Source: Burkholderia mayonis (GTDB lineage Bacteria; Pseudomonadota; Gammaproteobacteria; Burkholderiales; Burkholderiaceae). From it: DNA of 64,000 nt. The notes beneath the pieces were generated by a model that saw only the letters and a program-made list of their open reading frames with translations, did no database searches and was not told the origin of the DNA. Below are positions 53,455-62,656 of the stretch, piece after piece (position 1 is the first letter of the stretch; each line of letters begins with the position of its first letter). Both the position numbers and the translations under genes were made by a program. The stretch spans positions 1,922,001 to 1,986,000 of the forward strand of contig NZ_CP013386.1 of NCBI RefSeq assembly GCF_001523745.2, read 5' to 3'.

Positions 53455-54360
53455 TCAAGCCGGATCGGCCTGCGCGACGCACAGCTCGAGAAAGCGCGCG
53501 GCGACGCGCGACGGCGTCGCGCCGTGCGGCACGAGGATCGAGAAATGGCGCGTGAGCGGCTCGGGCGCGATCGACACCATCGCGAGCGCCGCGTCGTCGT
53601 GCCGGAGCGACATCGCGGACACGAAGCCGATGCCCATTCCTGCACGCACCGCCTCCTTCACCGCCTCGACGCCCGCGATCTCGAACGCGACCGTGAGCGG
53701 CGTCGCCGCGCGTGCGAACGCGCGCTCGACGAGCTGCCGCACGCCCGAGCCCGCTTCGCGCAGCACGAGCGGATACGCGGCGAGCTCGTCGAGCGTCGCA
53801 CGCGGACGGCCTCGCGCTCGACGCACGGCGAGCGGATGCAACGCCGGCACGATCGCGACGATCTCGTCCTCGCGCCACTCGTGAACGGTCGTGCCGGCCG
53901 GCAGCGCGTCTCCGGGCGGGCCTTCGACGAGCGCGATATCGAGCGACGCGAGCGACGCGACGACGTCCGACGTGTTGCCGCTCATCGTCTGGATCGCGAC
54001 GTCGGGCGCGAGCGGGTGAAACGCGGCGAGCAGGTACGGCAGCAGGTAGCTCGCCGGCGTCGTGCTCGCGCCGATCCGCAGCGTGCCGCGCTCGAGCCCG
54101 CGCACCGCGTCGCGATACGCGCGCGCCTGCGCGTACGCGTCGCGCAGTTGCGCCGCATGCCGTGCGAGCGCCTCGCCGACCGGCGTGAGACGCACGCCGC
54201 GCCCGTCGCGCTGGTACAGCGGCTCGCCGAACTCGTCCTGTAGCTGGCGCAGCTGGCCGGACACCGCCGGCTGCGACAAATGGAGCGCGAGCGCCGCGCG
54301 GCTGATGTTCCGGCGCTCGGCGACTACGGCAAACGTTATCAGTTGATCAGGGGTCATCAC
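53455..54360 (-). CDS. LysR-family regulator, divergent from yeiH-type exporter
   Basis: 301 residues. The HTH is ISRAALALHLSQPAVSGQLR QLQDEFGEPLYQRDGRGVRL at residues about 18-57. The effector domain resembles CbbR/CysB-type regulators. The start ATGATG gives MMTPDQ. It is transcribed away from the exporter gene, with 111 AT-rich bases between the two starts. LysR regulators of this kind (YeiE-like) control the neighbouring YeiH gene. Confidence 0.9.
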   Translation of the reverse strand: MMTPDQLITFAVVAERRNISRAALALHLSQPAVSGQLRQLQDEFGEPLYQRDGRGVRLTPVGEALARHAAQLRDAYAQARAYRDAVRGLERGTLRIGASTTPASYLLPYLLAAFHPLAPDVAIQTMSGNTSDVVASLASLDIALVEGPPGDALPAGTTVHEWREDEIVAIVPALHPLAVRRARGRPRATLDELAAYPLVLREAGSGVRQLVERAFARAATPLTVAFEIAGVEAVKEAVRAGMGIGFVSAMSLRHDDAALAMVSIAPEPLTRHFSILVPHGATPSRVAARFLELCVAQADPA

Positions 54361-54362
54361 TC

Positions 54363-54389
54363 TAAAATATCGGATTTTTGGATATTTTA
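54363..54389. promoter_or_regulatory. LysR-binding palindrome between lysR and yeiH-type genes
   Basis: TAAAATATC - 9 bases - GATATTTTA is a perfect inverted repeat containing the T-N11-A layout of LysR boxes. It lies directly upstream of the lysR start and about 83 bases from the exporter ATG. Confidence 0.65.
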
Positions 54390-54471
54390 CGTTACAAATG
54401 ACGATTTTTCATATCGATATAACCAAATTAGGATTAGGCCCGTTGTCACGGAAAACGAATCGAACGACGCC

Positions 54472-55539
54472 ATGTCCACGCTCACCTCCCCCCAACTCAG
54501 CGCCGCCGCACCGTCGATGCGCGGACGGCTCAACGGCATCCTGTTCGTCGGCCTCTTCGCGCTCGCCGTCACGAGCGTCGCGCAGATGCCCGCGATCGCG
54601 CATTTCGGCTTGAGCCCGCTCATCGTCGGAATCGTCGCGGGCGCGCTGTACGGCAACCTGCTGCGCGACGGGATGCCCGCGAGCTGGGCGGCCGGCGTCG
54701 ACTTCTCGGCGCGCAAGCTGCTGCGGATCGCCGTGGCGTTCTTCGGATTGCGCGTGAGCCTGCAGGAAATCGCGCAAGTCGGCCTGCCGGGGCTCACGGT
54801 ATCGGCGCTCGTCGTCGTGAGCACGCTCGCCGTCGGCACCTGGGCCGGCATCAAGCTGATGAAGCTCGATCGCGACGCCGCGCTCCTGACCGCCGCCGGC
54901 AGCGCGATCTGCGGCGCGGCCGCCGTGCTCGCGTTCGAATCGACGCTGCGCTCGAAGCCGCACCAGAGCGCGATGGCGGTCGGCAGCGTCGTGCTGTTCG
55001 GCACGCTGTCGATGTTCGCGTACCCGCTCGCCTACCGCGCCGGCTGGCTGCACCTCGACGCGACGGGCCTCGGCCTCTTCTTCGGCGGCACGATTCACGA
55101 GGTCGCGCAGGTGGTCGGCGCGGCGAGCGACGTCGGCCCGGAAGTCACGCGCGTCGCGACGATCGTCAAGATGACCCGCGTGATGCTGCTCGTCCCGGTG
55201 CTGCTCGTGCTGGGCGCGTGGCTCGCCCGCTCGGCGCGCCGGTCGGCGGCCGGTCACGGCGCGCCGCGCAAGCTCGCGGTGCCGTGGTTCGCGCTCGGCT
55301 TCCTCGGCTTCGTCATCGTGAATTCGCTGCAAATGCTCCCCGCCGCCGCGATCGGCACGCTCAACGCGCTCGACACGTTCGCGCTGACGATGGCGATGAC
55401 GGCGCTCGGCATCGAGACGCGGATGTCGCAGATCCGCGCGGCCGGCCCCCGTGCGCTCGCGACGGGCCTCATTCTGTACGCATGGCTAACCTTCGGCGGC
55501 TATGCGATCGTCTGGGCGACGGAGCGCTGGCTTGGCTGA
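54472..55539 (+). CDS. YeiH/YadS-family putative sulfate exporter (UPF0324)
   Basis: 355 residues from the ATG at 54472, about ten membrane helices. Family motifs present are FFGLRVSLQEIAQVGLPGLT, AAGSAICGAAAVLAFESTLR, FGGTIHEVAQVVGAASDVGP and VTRVATIVKMTRVMLLVPVL. Relatives are proposed to export sulfite or taurine-derived ions, and the substrate here is unproved. Under a divergent LysR regulator. Confidence 0.88.
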   Translation: MSTLTSPQLSAAAPSMRGRLNGILFVGLFALAVTSVAQMPAIAHFGLSPLIVGIVAGALYGNLLRDGMPASWAAGVDFSARKLLRIAVAFFGLRVSLQEIAQVGLPGLTVSALVVVSTLAVGTWAGIKLMKLDRDAALLTAAGSAICGAAAVLAFESTLRSKPHQSAMAVGSVVLFGTLSMFAYPLAYRAGWLHLDATGLGLFFGGTIHEVAQVVGAASDVGPEVTRVATIVKMTRVMLLVPVLLVLGAWLARSARRSAAGHGAPRKLAVPWFALGFLGFVIVNSLQMLPAAAIGTLNALDTFALTMAMTALGIETRMSQIRAAGPRALATGLILYAWLTFGGYAIVWATERWLG

Positions 55540-55639
55540 ACGGCCGTCCTCGTCTTCGCACCGCCGCGCCGCGTCCGCCCCGCGCACGCGGCGCGATGCT
55601 ATTCTTCCGCTCGATTTCATCCGCAGAACCACTTCCGTC

Positions 55640-57379
55640 GTGCTCTCGTTCCTGCTCAAGCTGCGCACCCGCGCACAAACGCTGTTTCGCCTGTCCGACG
55701 CGCACACGATGCTCGTCTGGTCAGTGATCGTCGGCATCGGCGGCGCGCTCGCGACGGTCGCGTTCCGCGAAGGGATCGAGCTGATCCAGCGCGCAGTTTC
55801 CGGCACGAGCGGCAGCTTCACCGAAATGGCGAAGCGCCTGCCTTGGCAGATCCGCTTCTGGCTGCCGGCCGCGGGCGGCTTCCTCGCGGGCTGCGTGCTG
55901 CTCGTCGCGCAGCGCGGCGCGCGCAAGGAAAGCAAGACCGACTACATGGAAGCCGTCGCGCTTGGCGACGGCATCGTGCCGGTGCGACAGAGCCTGTGGC
56001 GCAGCGCGTCGTCGCTGCTCACGATCGGCAGCGGCGGCTCGATCGGCCGCGAAGGGCCGATGGTGCAACTGGCCGCGCTCGCCGCGTCGCTCGTCGGCCG
56101 CTTCGCGCACTTCGATCCGCCGCGGCTGCGCCTCCTCGTCGCATGCGGCGCGGCAGCGGGGATCACGTCCGCGTACAACGCGCCGATCGCGGGCGCGTTC
56201 TTCGTCTGCGAGATCGTGCTCGGCTCGATCGCGATGGAGAGCTTCGGGCCCGTCGTCGTCGCGTCGGTCGTCGCGAACATCGTGATGCGCGAGTTCGCCG
56301 GCTACAAGCCGCCTTACGAGATGCCGGTGTTTCCGGCCGTCGCCGGCTGGGAAGTGCTGCTCTTCGTCGCGCTGGGCCTGATTTGCGGCGCGGCCGCGCC
56401 GCAGTTCCTGCGCCTCCTCGATCTGTCGAAGACGCAATTCAAGCGCCTGCCCGTGCCGCTGCCGGTGCGGCTCGCGCTGGGCGGCCTCTTCGTCGGCGTG
56501 ATCTCGGTGTGGGTGCCCGACGTCTGGGGCAACGGCTACAGCGTCGTCAACGCGATCCTGCATTCGCCGTGGACCTGGCAGGCGCTCGTCGCGGTACTCG
56601 TCTTCAAGCTGATCGCGACCGCGGCGACGGCAGGCTCCGGCGCGGTCGGCGGGATCTTCACGCCGACGCTCTTCGTCGGGGCGGTGGTCGGCTCGCTGTT
56701 CGGCATCGCGCTGCATGCGCTGATGCCCGGGCACGTGTCCGCGTGGTACGCGTACGCGATGGTCGGCATGGGCGCGTTTCTCGCGGGCGCAACGCAGGCG
56801 CCGTTGATGGCGATCCTGATGATCTTCGAGATGACGTTGAGCTACCAGGTCGTGCTGCCGCTGATGATGTCGTGCGTCGTCGCGTACTTCGCGGCGCGCG
56901 CGATCGGCAAGACGTCGATGTACGAGATCACGCTGCGCCGGCATCGCGACGACGAGGCGCGGATGCGCCTGCGCACCGCGCAGATGCGCGACCTGATCCA
57001 GCCCGCCGCGACCGTCGTGCCGCTCACGGCGAGCGTCGCGGACATGACGCGCGTGTTCCTCGAATATCCGGTCAAGTATCTGTACGTGACTGACGACGCC
57101 GGGCGCTTCCGCGGCGCGGTCGCGCTGAAGGACATCACGTCCGATCTGCTCGAGAAGCGCGACACGACGCACAAGCGTGCGGCGAACTACCTGCACACGC
57201 CGTTTCCGCTGCTCACGCCGGACATGCCGATCGGCGCCGCGCTCGAGCACTTCATGCAGTTCCAGGGCGAGCGGCTGCCCGTCGTCGAGCGCGAGGACGA
57301 TCCGACGCTCGCGGGCGTCGTCTACAAGACGTCGCTCCTCGACGCGTATCGTCGGATGAACATGGATCTCGAGCGCTGA
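55640..57379 (+). CDS. ClC-family chloride channel/antiporter with CBS domains
   Basis: 579 residues if started at the GTG 55640 (VLSFLLKLRTRAQTLFRLSD). The open frame extends to 55502 but overlaps the yeiH-type gene. The selectivity elements are GSGGSIGREGPMVQ (with the external gate Glu in GREGP) and GAVGGIFTPTLFVGAVVGSL. The C-terminus holds two CBS domains (residues about 430-575, DLIQPAATVVPLTASVADMT ...). It moves Cl- or exchanges it for H+ across the inner membrane. Confidence 0.9.
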   Translation: MLSFLLKLRTRAQTLFRLSDAHTMLVWSVIVGIGGALATVAFREGIELIQRAVSGTSGSFTEMAKRLPWQIRFWLPAAGGFLAGCVLLVAQRGARKESKTDYMEAVALGDGIVPVRQSLWRSASSLLTIGSGGSIGREGPMVQLAALAASLVGRFAHFDPPRLRLLVACGAAAGITSAYNAPIAGAFFVCEIVLGSIAMESFGPVVVASVVANIVMREFAGYKPPYEMPVFPAVAGWEVLLFVALGLICGAAAPQFLRLLDLSKTQFKRLPVPLPVRLALGGLFVGVISVWVPDVWGNGYSVVNAILHSPWTWQALVAVLVFKLIATAATAGSGAVGGIFTPTLFVGAVVGSLFGIALHALMPGHVSAWYAYAMVGMGAFLAGATQAPLMAILMIFEMTLSYQVVLPLMMSCVVAYFAARAIGKTSMYEITLRRHRDDEARMRLRTAQMRDLIQPAATVVPLTASVADMTRVFLEYPVKYLYVTDDAGRFRGAVALKDITSDLLEKRDTTHKRAANYLHTPFPLLTPDMPIGAALEHFMQFQGERLPVVEREDDPTLAGVVYKTSLLDAYRRMNMDLER

Positions 57380-57391
57380 TCGCTCGCGGGC

Positions 57392-57413
57392 AGCGGGCGT
57401 TCGAACGCCCGCT
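57392..57413 (+). terminator. Palindromic hairpin after the ClC gene
   Basis: AGCGGGCGT-TCGA-ACGCCCGCT is a perfect 9-base stem with a tetraloop, 13 bases after the stop codon. No U-tract. The palindromic sequence can act on either strand. Confidence 0.5.
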
Positions 57414-57569
57414 GAGCCGGCTGCCGGCGCGCGGCTTGGCGCGCCCCGGGATCGCGCGGAAATCGACTGAAAAAACGGCTGAAACAAGCGAAGAAGCGCG
57501 GCGGCGAATCGAGACACCGGCGCGAAACGCCCGCGCGAGGAACGACGACGGAACGCCGCGCCGCCTTCG

Positions 57570-58190
57570 TCAGTCCGGCGCGCGCCCGAGCACGACCCGT
57601 GCGAAGAAGCCGGCGAGCACCTCCTGCGCGGTATCGCCCGTCACGTGCCGCGGGTCGGCCGCATGGTACGACTGTACGCCGTCGCACAAGCTCATCAGCC
57701 CGAGCGCGAGCACGTCGGCGGGCAACAGCAGCGGCGTGCCCACGCGCTCGGCGAACGTCAGGATGTAATGCGCGAAGCGATCGCGCTTTTCCTTCACGAA
57801 TTCGTTGAAACGCGCGCGGAACTTCGCGTCGCGCGTCGCCTGCAGCTTCGCCTCGCCCCACAGCAGAAACGCCTGGCTGTTGCGGAAGAACTGGCTGTAG
57901 TACTCGAGCGCGTGCGCCTCCATCTGGTCGCGCGTGCCGCCGCTCTCGAAGATCTTCTGCAGATCGGACTCCGCTTCTTCGTGATCGCGCCTGAGCAGCT
58001 CGAGCAGCAGTTCGGCCTTGCCGCGGAAGTTCGAATAGAACGCGCCGCGCGTGTAGCCCGCCGCTGACGCGATGTCCTCGACGCTCGTCGCCACGTAGCC
58101 CTTCTTCGTGAAAGTCGTGTGCGCAGCGTTGAGCAGACGCTCGCGCGTCAAGTCCTTGCTCTGTTCTCGGGTCAGGCGGGTCGGTCTCAT
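57570..58190 (-). CDS. TetR-family repressor of the RND efflux operon
   Basis: 206 residues from the ATG at 58190 (MRPTRLTREQSKDLTRERLL). An earlier ATG at 58208 adds 6. The HTH is TSVEDIASAAGYTRGAFYSN FRGKAELL, as in AcrR-type repressors. It is divergent from the MFP gene with 193 bases between, containing a small palindrome. Expected to repress the efflux operon until a drug binds. Confidence 0.9.
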   Translation of the reverse strand: MRPTRLTREQSKDLTRERLLNAAHTTFTKKGYVATSVEDIASAAGYTRGAFYSNFRGKAELLLELLRRDHEEAESDLQKIFESGGTRDQMEAHALEYYSQFFRNSQAFLLWGEAKLQATRDAKFRARFNEFVKEKRDRFAHYILTFAERVGTPLLLPADVLALGLMSLCDGVQSYHAADPRHVTGDTAQEVLAGFFARVVLGRAPD

Positions 58191-58240
58191 GGCCGGGAAG
58201 TCTAGCATCTTCTCGCGAATCGAAACACCTTTGCATCCAG

Positions 58241-58254
58241 ATACAACCCTGTAT
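58241..58254. promoter_or_regulatory. Palindrome between tetR and the RND operon
   Basis: ATACA-ACCC-TGTAT lies about 50 bases before the TetR start and about 130 before the MFP start. Short but perfect, and placed where a TetR operator is expected. Confidence 0.45.
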
Positions 58255-58383
58255 TAGAATTCAGCGAAGTCTTTGTAAGCAAAAGTCAGCAACGCGCGCG
58301 CCGATTGTTTTGCCGCGTGCGACGCCGGGCAAGCGCATCCGGCTTGCCGGCTTTTTCCGTTTTCTCCTGTCCGAGGGGTCACC

Positions 58384-59499
58384 GTGAATCGTTCCGGTTC
58401 TCGCGCCGCGCTGATGATCGGCGTTGCGCTCATCGTTGCTGCCTGCCACCGCAAGGAAGCCGCGCCGCCCGCGCCGCGCCCCGTGGTCGCCGTGCCGGCC
58501 CAGGCGGACGGCGTCGCCGCCGCCGTGTCGCTGCCCGGCGAGATCCAGTCGCGCTACGCGACGCCGCTATCGTTCCGGATCGCCGGCAAGATCGTCGAGC
58601 GCAAGGTGCGCCTCGGCGACACCGTGAAGAAGGGGCAGGTCGTTGCGCTGCTCGACACGTCCGACGTCGCGAAGAACGCAGCGAGCGCGCAGGCGCAGCT
58701 CGACGCCGCGGCGCATTCGCTGACCTTCGCGCAGCAGCAGGTCCTCCGCGACCGCGCGCAGGCGCGCGAGAACCTGATCGCGCCCGCGCAGCTCGAGCAG
58801 ACCGAGAACGCGTATGCGTCGGCGCGCGCGCAGCGCGACCAGGCCGCCCAGCAGCTCGCGCTCGCGAAGAACCAGTTGCAATACGCGACGCTCGTGGCCG
58901 ATCACGCGGGCTACATCACCGCCGAGCAGGCCGACACCGGGCAGAACGTGTCCGCCGGCCAGCCGGTCTATCAGCTCGCGTGGTCAGGCGACGTGGACGT
59001 CGTCACCGACGCGCCGGAAAGCGAGCTGCCGCGCCTCATTCCGGGCCATGCAGCGCGCGTCACGCTGCCGGCGCTGCCCGGCCGCACGTTCGACGCGCGC
59101 GTGCGCGAGATCGCGCCCGCCGCCGATCCGCAGAGCCGCACGTACCGCGTGAAACTCACGCTCGCGCAGCCCGATCCAGCGGTGCGGCTCGGGATGACCG
59201 CGAACGTCGCGTTCTCGTCCGACGCGTCGGGCAACGCGAGCGCGCAGACGCGCTTCACGCTGCCGTCGACGGCCCTCTTCCACGCGGGCGACGCGCCCGC
59301 GCTGTGGGTCGTGCGCAAGCAGGACGACACGCTCGAGCTGCGGCGCGTCGACATCGTCCGCTACAACGAGCGCACAGTGACCGTGTCGGGCGGAATCCAG
59401 CCGGGCGAGCGCGTCGTGCTGCAAGGCGTGCACACGGTGAGCGCGGGCGAGAAGGTGCGCGCGGTGCGGCCGCTTCATCCCGAGGACGTCGCGTCATGA
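58384..59499 (+). CDS. RND efflux periplasmic adaptor lipoprotein (MFP, HlyD-like)
   Basis: 371 residues. It starts with a GTG (GTGAATCGTTCC) and has a lipobox, LMIGVALIVAAC (Cys20). The lipoyl-type domain (KVRLGDTVKKGQVVALLDTS), alpha-hairpin (residues about 95-165, AQAQLDAAAHSLTFAQQQVL) and beta-barrel (GRTFDARVREIAPAADPQSR) are in normal order. It links the inner-membrane pump to the outer-membrane channel. Its stop overlaps the pump's ATG. Confidence 0.92.
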   Translation: MNRSGSRAALMIGVALIVAACHRKEAAPPAPRPVVAVPAQADGVAAAVSLPGEIQSRYATPLSFRIAGKIVERKVRLGDTVKKGQVVALLDTSDVAKNAASAQAQLDAAAHSLTFAQQQVLRDRAQARENLIAPAQLEQTENAYASARAQRDQAAQQLALAKNQLQYATLVADHAGYITAEQADTGQNVSAGQPVYQLAWSGDVDVVTDAPESELPRLIPGHAARVTLPALPGRTFDARVREIAPAADPQSRTYRVKLTLAQPDPAVRLGMTANVAFSSDASGNASAQTRFTLPSTALFHAGDAPALWVVRKQDDTLELRRVDIVRYNERTVTVSGGIQPGERVVLQGVHTVSAGEKVRAVRPLHPEDVAS

Positions 59500-62400
59500 C
59501 GGCGGGCCGACAAGAAGGCGGACGCTTCAACCTGTCCGCATGGGCGCTGCGCCATCAGGCGCTCGTCGTCTACCTGATCGCGCTCGCGACGATCGCGGGC
59601 ATCCTCGCGTACACGCGTCTCGCCCAGTCGGAAGATCCGCCGTTCACGTTCCGCGTGATGGTGATTCGCACGTTCTGGCCCGGCGCGACCGCGCGCCAGG
59701 TGCAGGAGCAGGTCACCGACCGGATCGGCCGCAAGCTGCAGGAGACGCCCGCGATCGACTATCTGCGCAGCTACTCGCGCCCCGGCGAATCGCTGATCTT
59801 CTTCGCGATGAAGGATTCGGCGCCCGTCAAGGACGTGTCGGAAACGTGGTATCAGGTGCGCAAGAAGGTCGGCGACATCTCGATGACGCTGCCGCCCGGC
59901 GTCCAGGGGCCGTTCTTCAACGACGAATTCGGCGACGTCTACACGAACATCTACACGCTCGAGGGCGACGGCTTCTCGCCCGCGCAGCTGCACGACTACG
60001 CGGACCAGTTGCGCGTCGTGCTGCTGCGCGTGCCGGGCATCGCGAAGGTCGACTACTTCGGCGATCCCGATCAGCGAATCTTCGTCGAGATCGACAACAC
60101 GCGCCTCGCGCGGCTCGGGATCTCGCCGCAGCAGATCGCGCAGGCGATCAACGCGCAGAACGACGTGTCGTCGCCGGGCGTGCTGACGGCCGCGCACGAC
60201 CGCGTGTTCATCCGCCCGAGCGGCCAGTACGAGAGCGTCGGCGCGATCGCCGACACGCTGATCCGCATCAACGGCCGCACGTTCCGCCTGGGCGACCTCG
60301 CGACGATCAAGCGCGGCTACGATGATCCGCCCGCCACGCAGATGCGCGCGAACGGCCGCGCCGTGCTCGGCATCGGCGTCACGATGCAGCCGGGCAGCGA
60401 CGTGATCCGGCTCGGCAAGGCGCTCGATGCGAAGTCGAAGGAATTGCAGGCGCAGTTGCCCGCGGGTCTCAAGCTGAACGAAGTGTCGAGCATGCCGCAC
60501 GCGGTGTCGCATTCGGTCGACGATTTCCTCGAGGCGGTCGCCGAGGCGGTCGCGATCGTGCTGATCGTGAGCCTCGTGTCGCTCGGCCTGCGCACCGGGA
60601 TGATCGTCGTGATCTCGATCCCGGTCGTGCTCGCCGTCACCGCGCTCTTCATGTACCTGTTCGACATCGGGCTGCACAAGGTGTCGCTCGGCACGCTCGT
60701 ACTCGCGCTCGGCCTGCTCGTCGACGATGCGATCATCGCGGTCGAGATGATGGCCGTGAAGCTCGAGCAGGGCTTCAGCCGCGCGCGCGCCGCCGCGTTC
60801 GCCTATACGAGCACCGCGTTCCCGATGTTGACGGGCACGCTCGTCACCGTGTCCGGCTTCCTGCCGATCGCGCTCGCGAAATCGAGCACCGGCGAATACA
60901 CGCGGTCGATCTTCGAGGTGTCCGCGATCGCGCTGATCGCGTCGTGGTTCGCGGCCGTCGTGCTGATTCCCCTCCTCGGCTATCACATGCTGCCCGAGCG
61001 CAAGCATCCGCCGAAGGACGCGGCGGCGGGCGGCACGCCGCCTGCCGCCGCCGCGCACGGCCGCGACCATGAGCACGACATCTACGACACGCGCTTCTAC
61101 GCGCGGCTGCGCGTGTGGATCAACTGGTGCATCAAGCGGCGCTTCATCGTGCTCGCGATCACGGGCGCGCTGTTCGTCGTCGCGCTCGCGGGCTTCTCGC
61201 TCGTGCCGCAGCAGTTCTTCCCGAGCTCCGACCGCCCCGAGCTGCTCGTCGATCTGCGGCTGCCCGAAGGCGCATCGTTCGACGCGACGCTCAAGCAGGC
61301 GCAGCGCCTCGAGAAGCTGATCGAAAAACGGCCCGAAATCGACCATTCGGTGAACTTCGTCGGCTCCGGCGCGCCGCGTTTCTATCTGCCGCTCGACCAA
61401 CAGCTGCAGTTGCCGAACTTCGCGCAGTTCGTGATCACCGCGAAGTCGGTCGAGGATCGCGAAAAGCTCTCCGCGTGGCTCGCGCCGATGCTGCGCGACC
61501 AGTTCCCGGCGGTGCGCACGCGGATCTCGCGGCTCGAGAACGGTCCGCCCGTCGGCTATCCGGTGCAGTTCCGCGTGAGCGGCGACAGCATCGTGACCGT
61601 GCGCTCGATCGCGGAAAAGGTCGCGGCGACGATGCGCGCCGACTCGCGCGCGGTCAACGTCCAGTTCGACTGGGACGAGCCCGCCGAGCGCTCGGTGCGC
61701 TTCGAGCTCGACCAGCACAAGGCGCGCGAGCTGAACGTCACGTCGCAGGACGTCGCGGGCTTCCTCGCGATGACGCTGTCCGGCACGACGGTCACGCAGT
61801 ACCGCGAGCGCGACAAGCTGATCGCGGTCGATCTGCGCGCGCCGCGCGCGCAGCGCGTCGATCCGGCGAATCTCGCGAACCTCGCGATGCCGACGCCGAA
61901 CGGTCCGGTGCCGCTCGGCTCGCTCGGGCGCTTCCACAACACGCTCGAATACGGCGTCGTCTGGGAGCGCGACCGCCAGCCGACGATCACCGTGCAGTCC
62001 GACGTGGCGGCGGGCGCGCAAGGGATCGACGTCACGCACGCGATCGACACGAAGCTGAACGAATTGCGCGGGCAGTTGCCCGTCGGCTACCGGATCGAGA
62101 TCGGCGGCTCCGTCGAGGAAAGCGCGAAGGGGCAGACGTCGATCAACGCGCAGATGCCGCTGATGGTGATCGCCGTGCTGACGCTGCTGATGATCCAGTT
62201 GCAGAGCTTCTCGCGCGTGTTGATGGTCGTGCTGACCGCGCCGCTCGGAATGATCGGCGTCGTCGGCACGCTGCTGTTGTTCGGCAAGCCGTTCGGCTTC
62301 GTCGCGATGCTCGGCGTGATCGCGATGTTCGGGATCATCATGCGCAACTCGGTGATCCTCGTCGACCAGATCGAGCAGGACATCGCCGCCGGCCACGGCC

Positions 62401-62654
62401 GCTTCGACGCGATCGTCGGCGCGACGGTACGGCGGTTCCGGCCGATCACGCTGACGGCCGCGGCCGCCGTGCTCGCGCTGATTCCGCTGTTGCGCTCGAA
62501 CTTCTTCGGCCCGATGGCGACCGCGCTGATGGGCGGCATCACGAGCGCGACCGTGCTGACGCTCTTCTTCCTGCCGGCGCTCTACGCCGCGTGGTTCCGC
62601 GTGAAGCCGGACGAGCGCGACCCGGAGCCGCCCGTCACGCCCACGGGAGCCTGA
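59496..62654 (+). CDS. RND-family inner-membrane multidrug/solvent exporter
   Basis: 1052 residues. The ATG at 59496 overlaps the adaptor stop (ATGA). It has twelve membrane helices and two large periplasmic loops. TM4 has the proton-relay pair in LGLLVDDAIIAVEMM (DD), and TM10-11 has MFGIIMRNSVILVDQIEQDI. The N-terminal FNLSAWALRHQALVVYLIAL, then SEDPPFTFRVMVIRTFWPGA, marks the efflux branch related to VexK/MexK-type pumps rather than classical AcrB (TM1 has no FI.RP). Substrates not deducible. Confidence 0.93.
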   Translation: MTAGRQEGGRFNLSAWALRHQALVVYLIALATIAGILAYTRLAQSEDPPFTFRVMVIRTFWPGATARQVQEQVTDRIGRKLQETPAIDYLRSYSRPGESLIFFAMKDSAPVKDVSETWYQVRKKVGDISMTLPPGVQGPFFNDEFGDVYTNIYTLEGDGFSPAQLHDYADQLRVVLLRVPGIAKVDYFGDPDQRIFVEIDNTRLARLGISPQQIAQAINAQNDVSSPGVLTAAHDRVFIRPSGQYESVGAIADTLIRINGRTFRLGDLATIKRGYDDPPATQMRANGRAVLGIGVTMQPGSDVIRLGKALDAKSKELQAQLPAGLKLNEVSSMPHAVSHSVDDFLEAVAEAVAIVLIVSLVSLGLRTGMIVVISIPVVLAVTALFMYLFDIGLHKVSLGTLVLALGLLVDDAIIAVEMMAVKLEQGFSRARAAAFAYTSTAFPMLTGTLVTVSGFLPIALAKSSTGEYTRSIFEVSAIALIASWFAAVVLIPLLGYHMLPERKHPPKDAAAGGTPPAAAAHGRDHEHDIYDTRFYARLRVWINWCIKRRFIVLAITGALFVVALAGFSLVPQQFFPSSDRPELLVDLRLPEGASFDATLKQAQRLEKLIEKRPEIDHSVNFVGSGAPRFYLPLDQQLQLPNFAQFVITAKSVEDREKLSAWLAPMLRDQFPAVRTRISRLENGPPVGYPVQFRVSGDSIVTVRSIAEKVAATMRADSRAVNVQFDWDEPAERSVRFELDQHKARELNVTSQDVAGFLAMTLSGTTVTQYRERDKLIAVDLRAPRAQRVDPANLANLAMPTPNGPVPLGSLGRFHNTLEYGVVWERDRQPTITVQSDVAAGAQGIDVTHAIDTKLNELRGQLPVGYRIEIGGSVEESAKGQTSINAQMPLMVIAVLTLLMIQLQSFSRVLMVVLTAPLGMIGVVGTLLLFGKPFGFVAMLGVIAMFGIIMRNSVILVDQIEQDIAAGHGRFDAIVGATVRRFRPITLTAAAAVLALIPLLRSNFFGPMATALMGGITSATVLTLFFLPALYAAWFRVKPDERDPEPPVTPTGA

Positions 62655-62656
62655 CC

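Noticed and set aside
58305..62654. Single 1449-residue fusion of adaptor and RND pump
   Set aside because: The first 397 codons are the wrong frame of the adaptor gene. The pump has its own ATG overlapping the adaptor stop.
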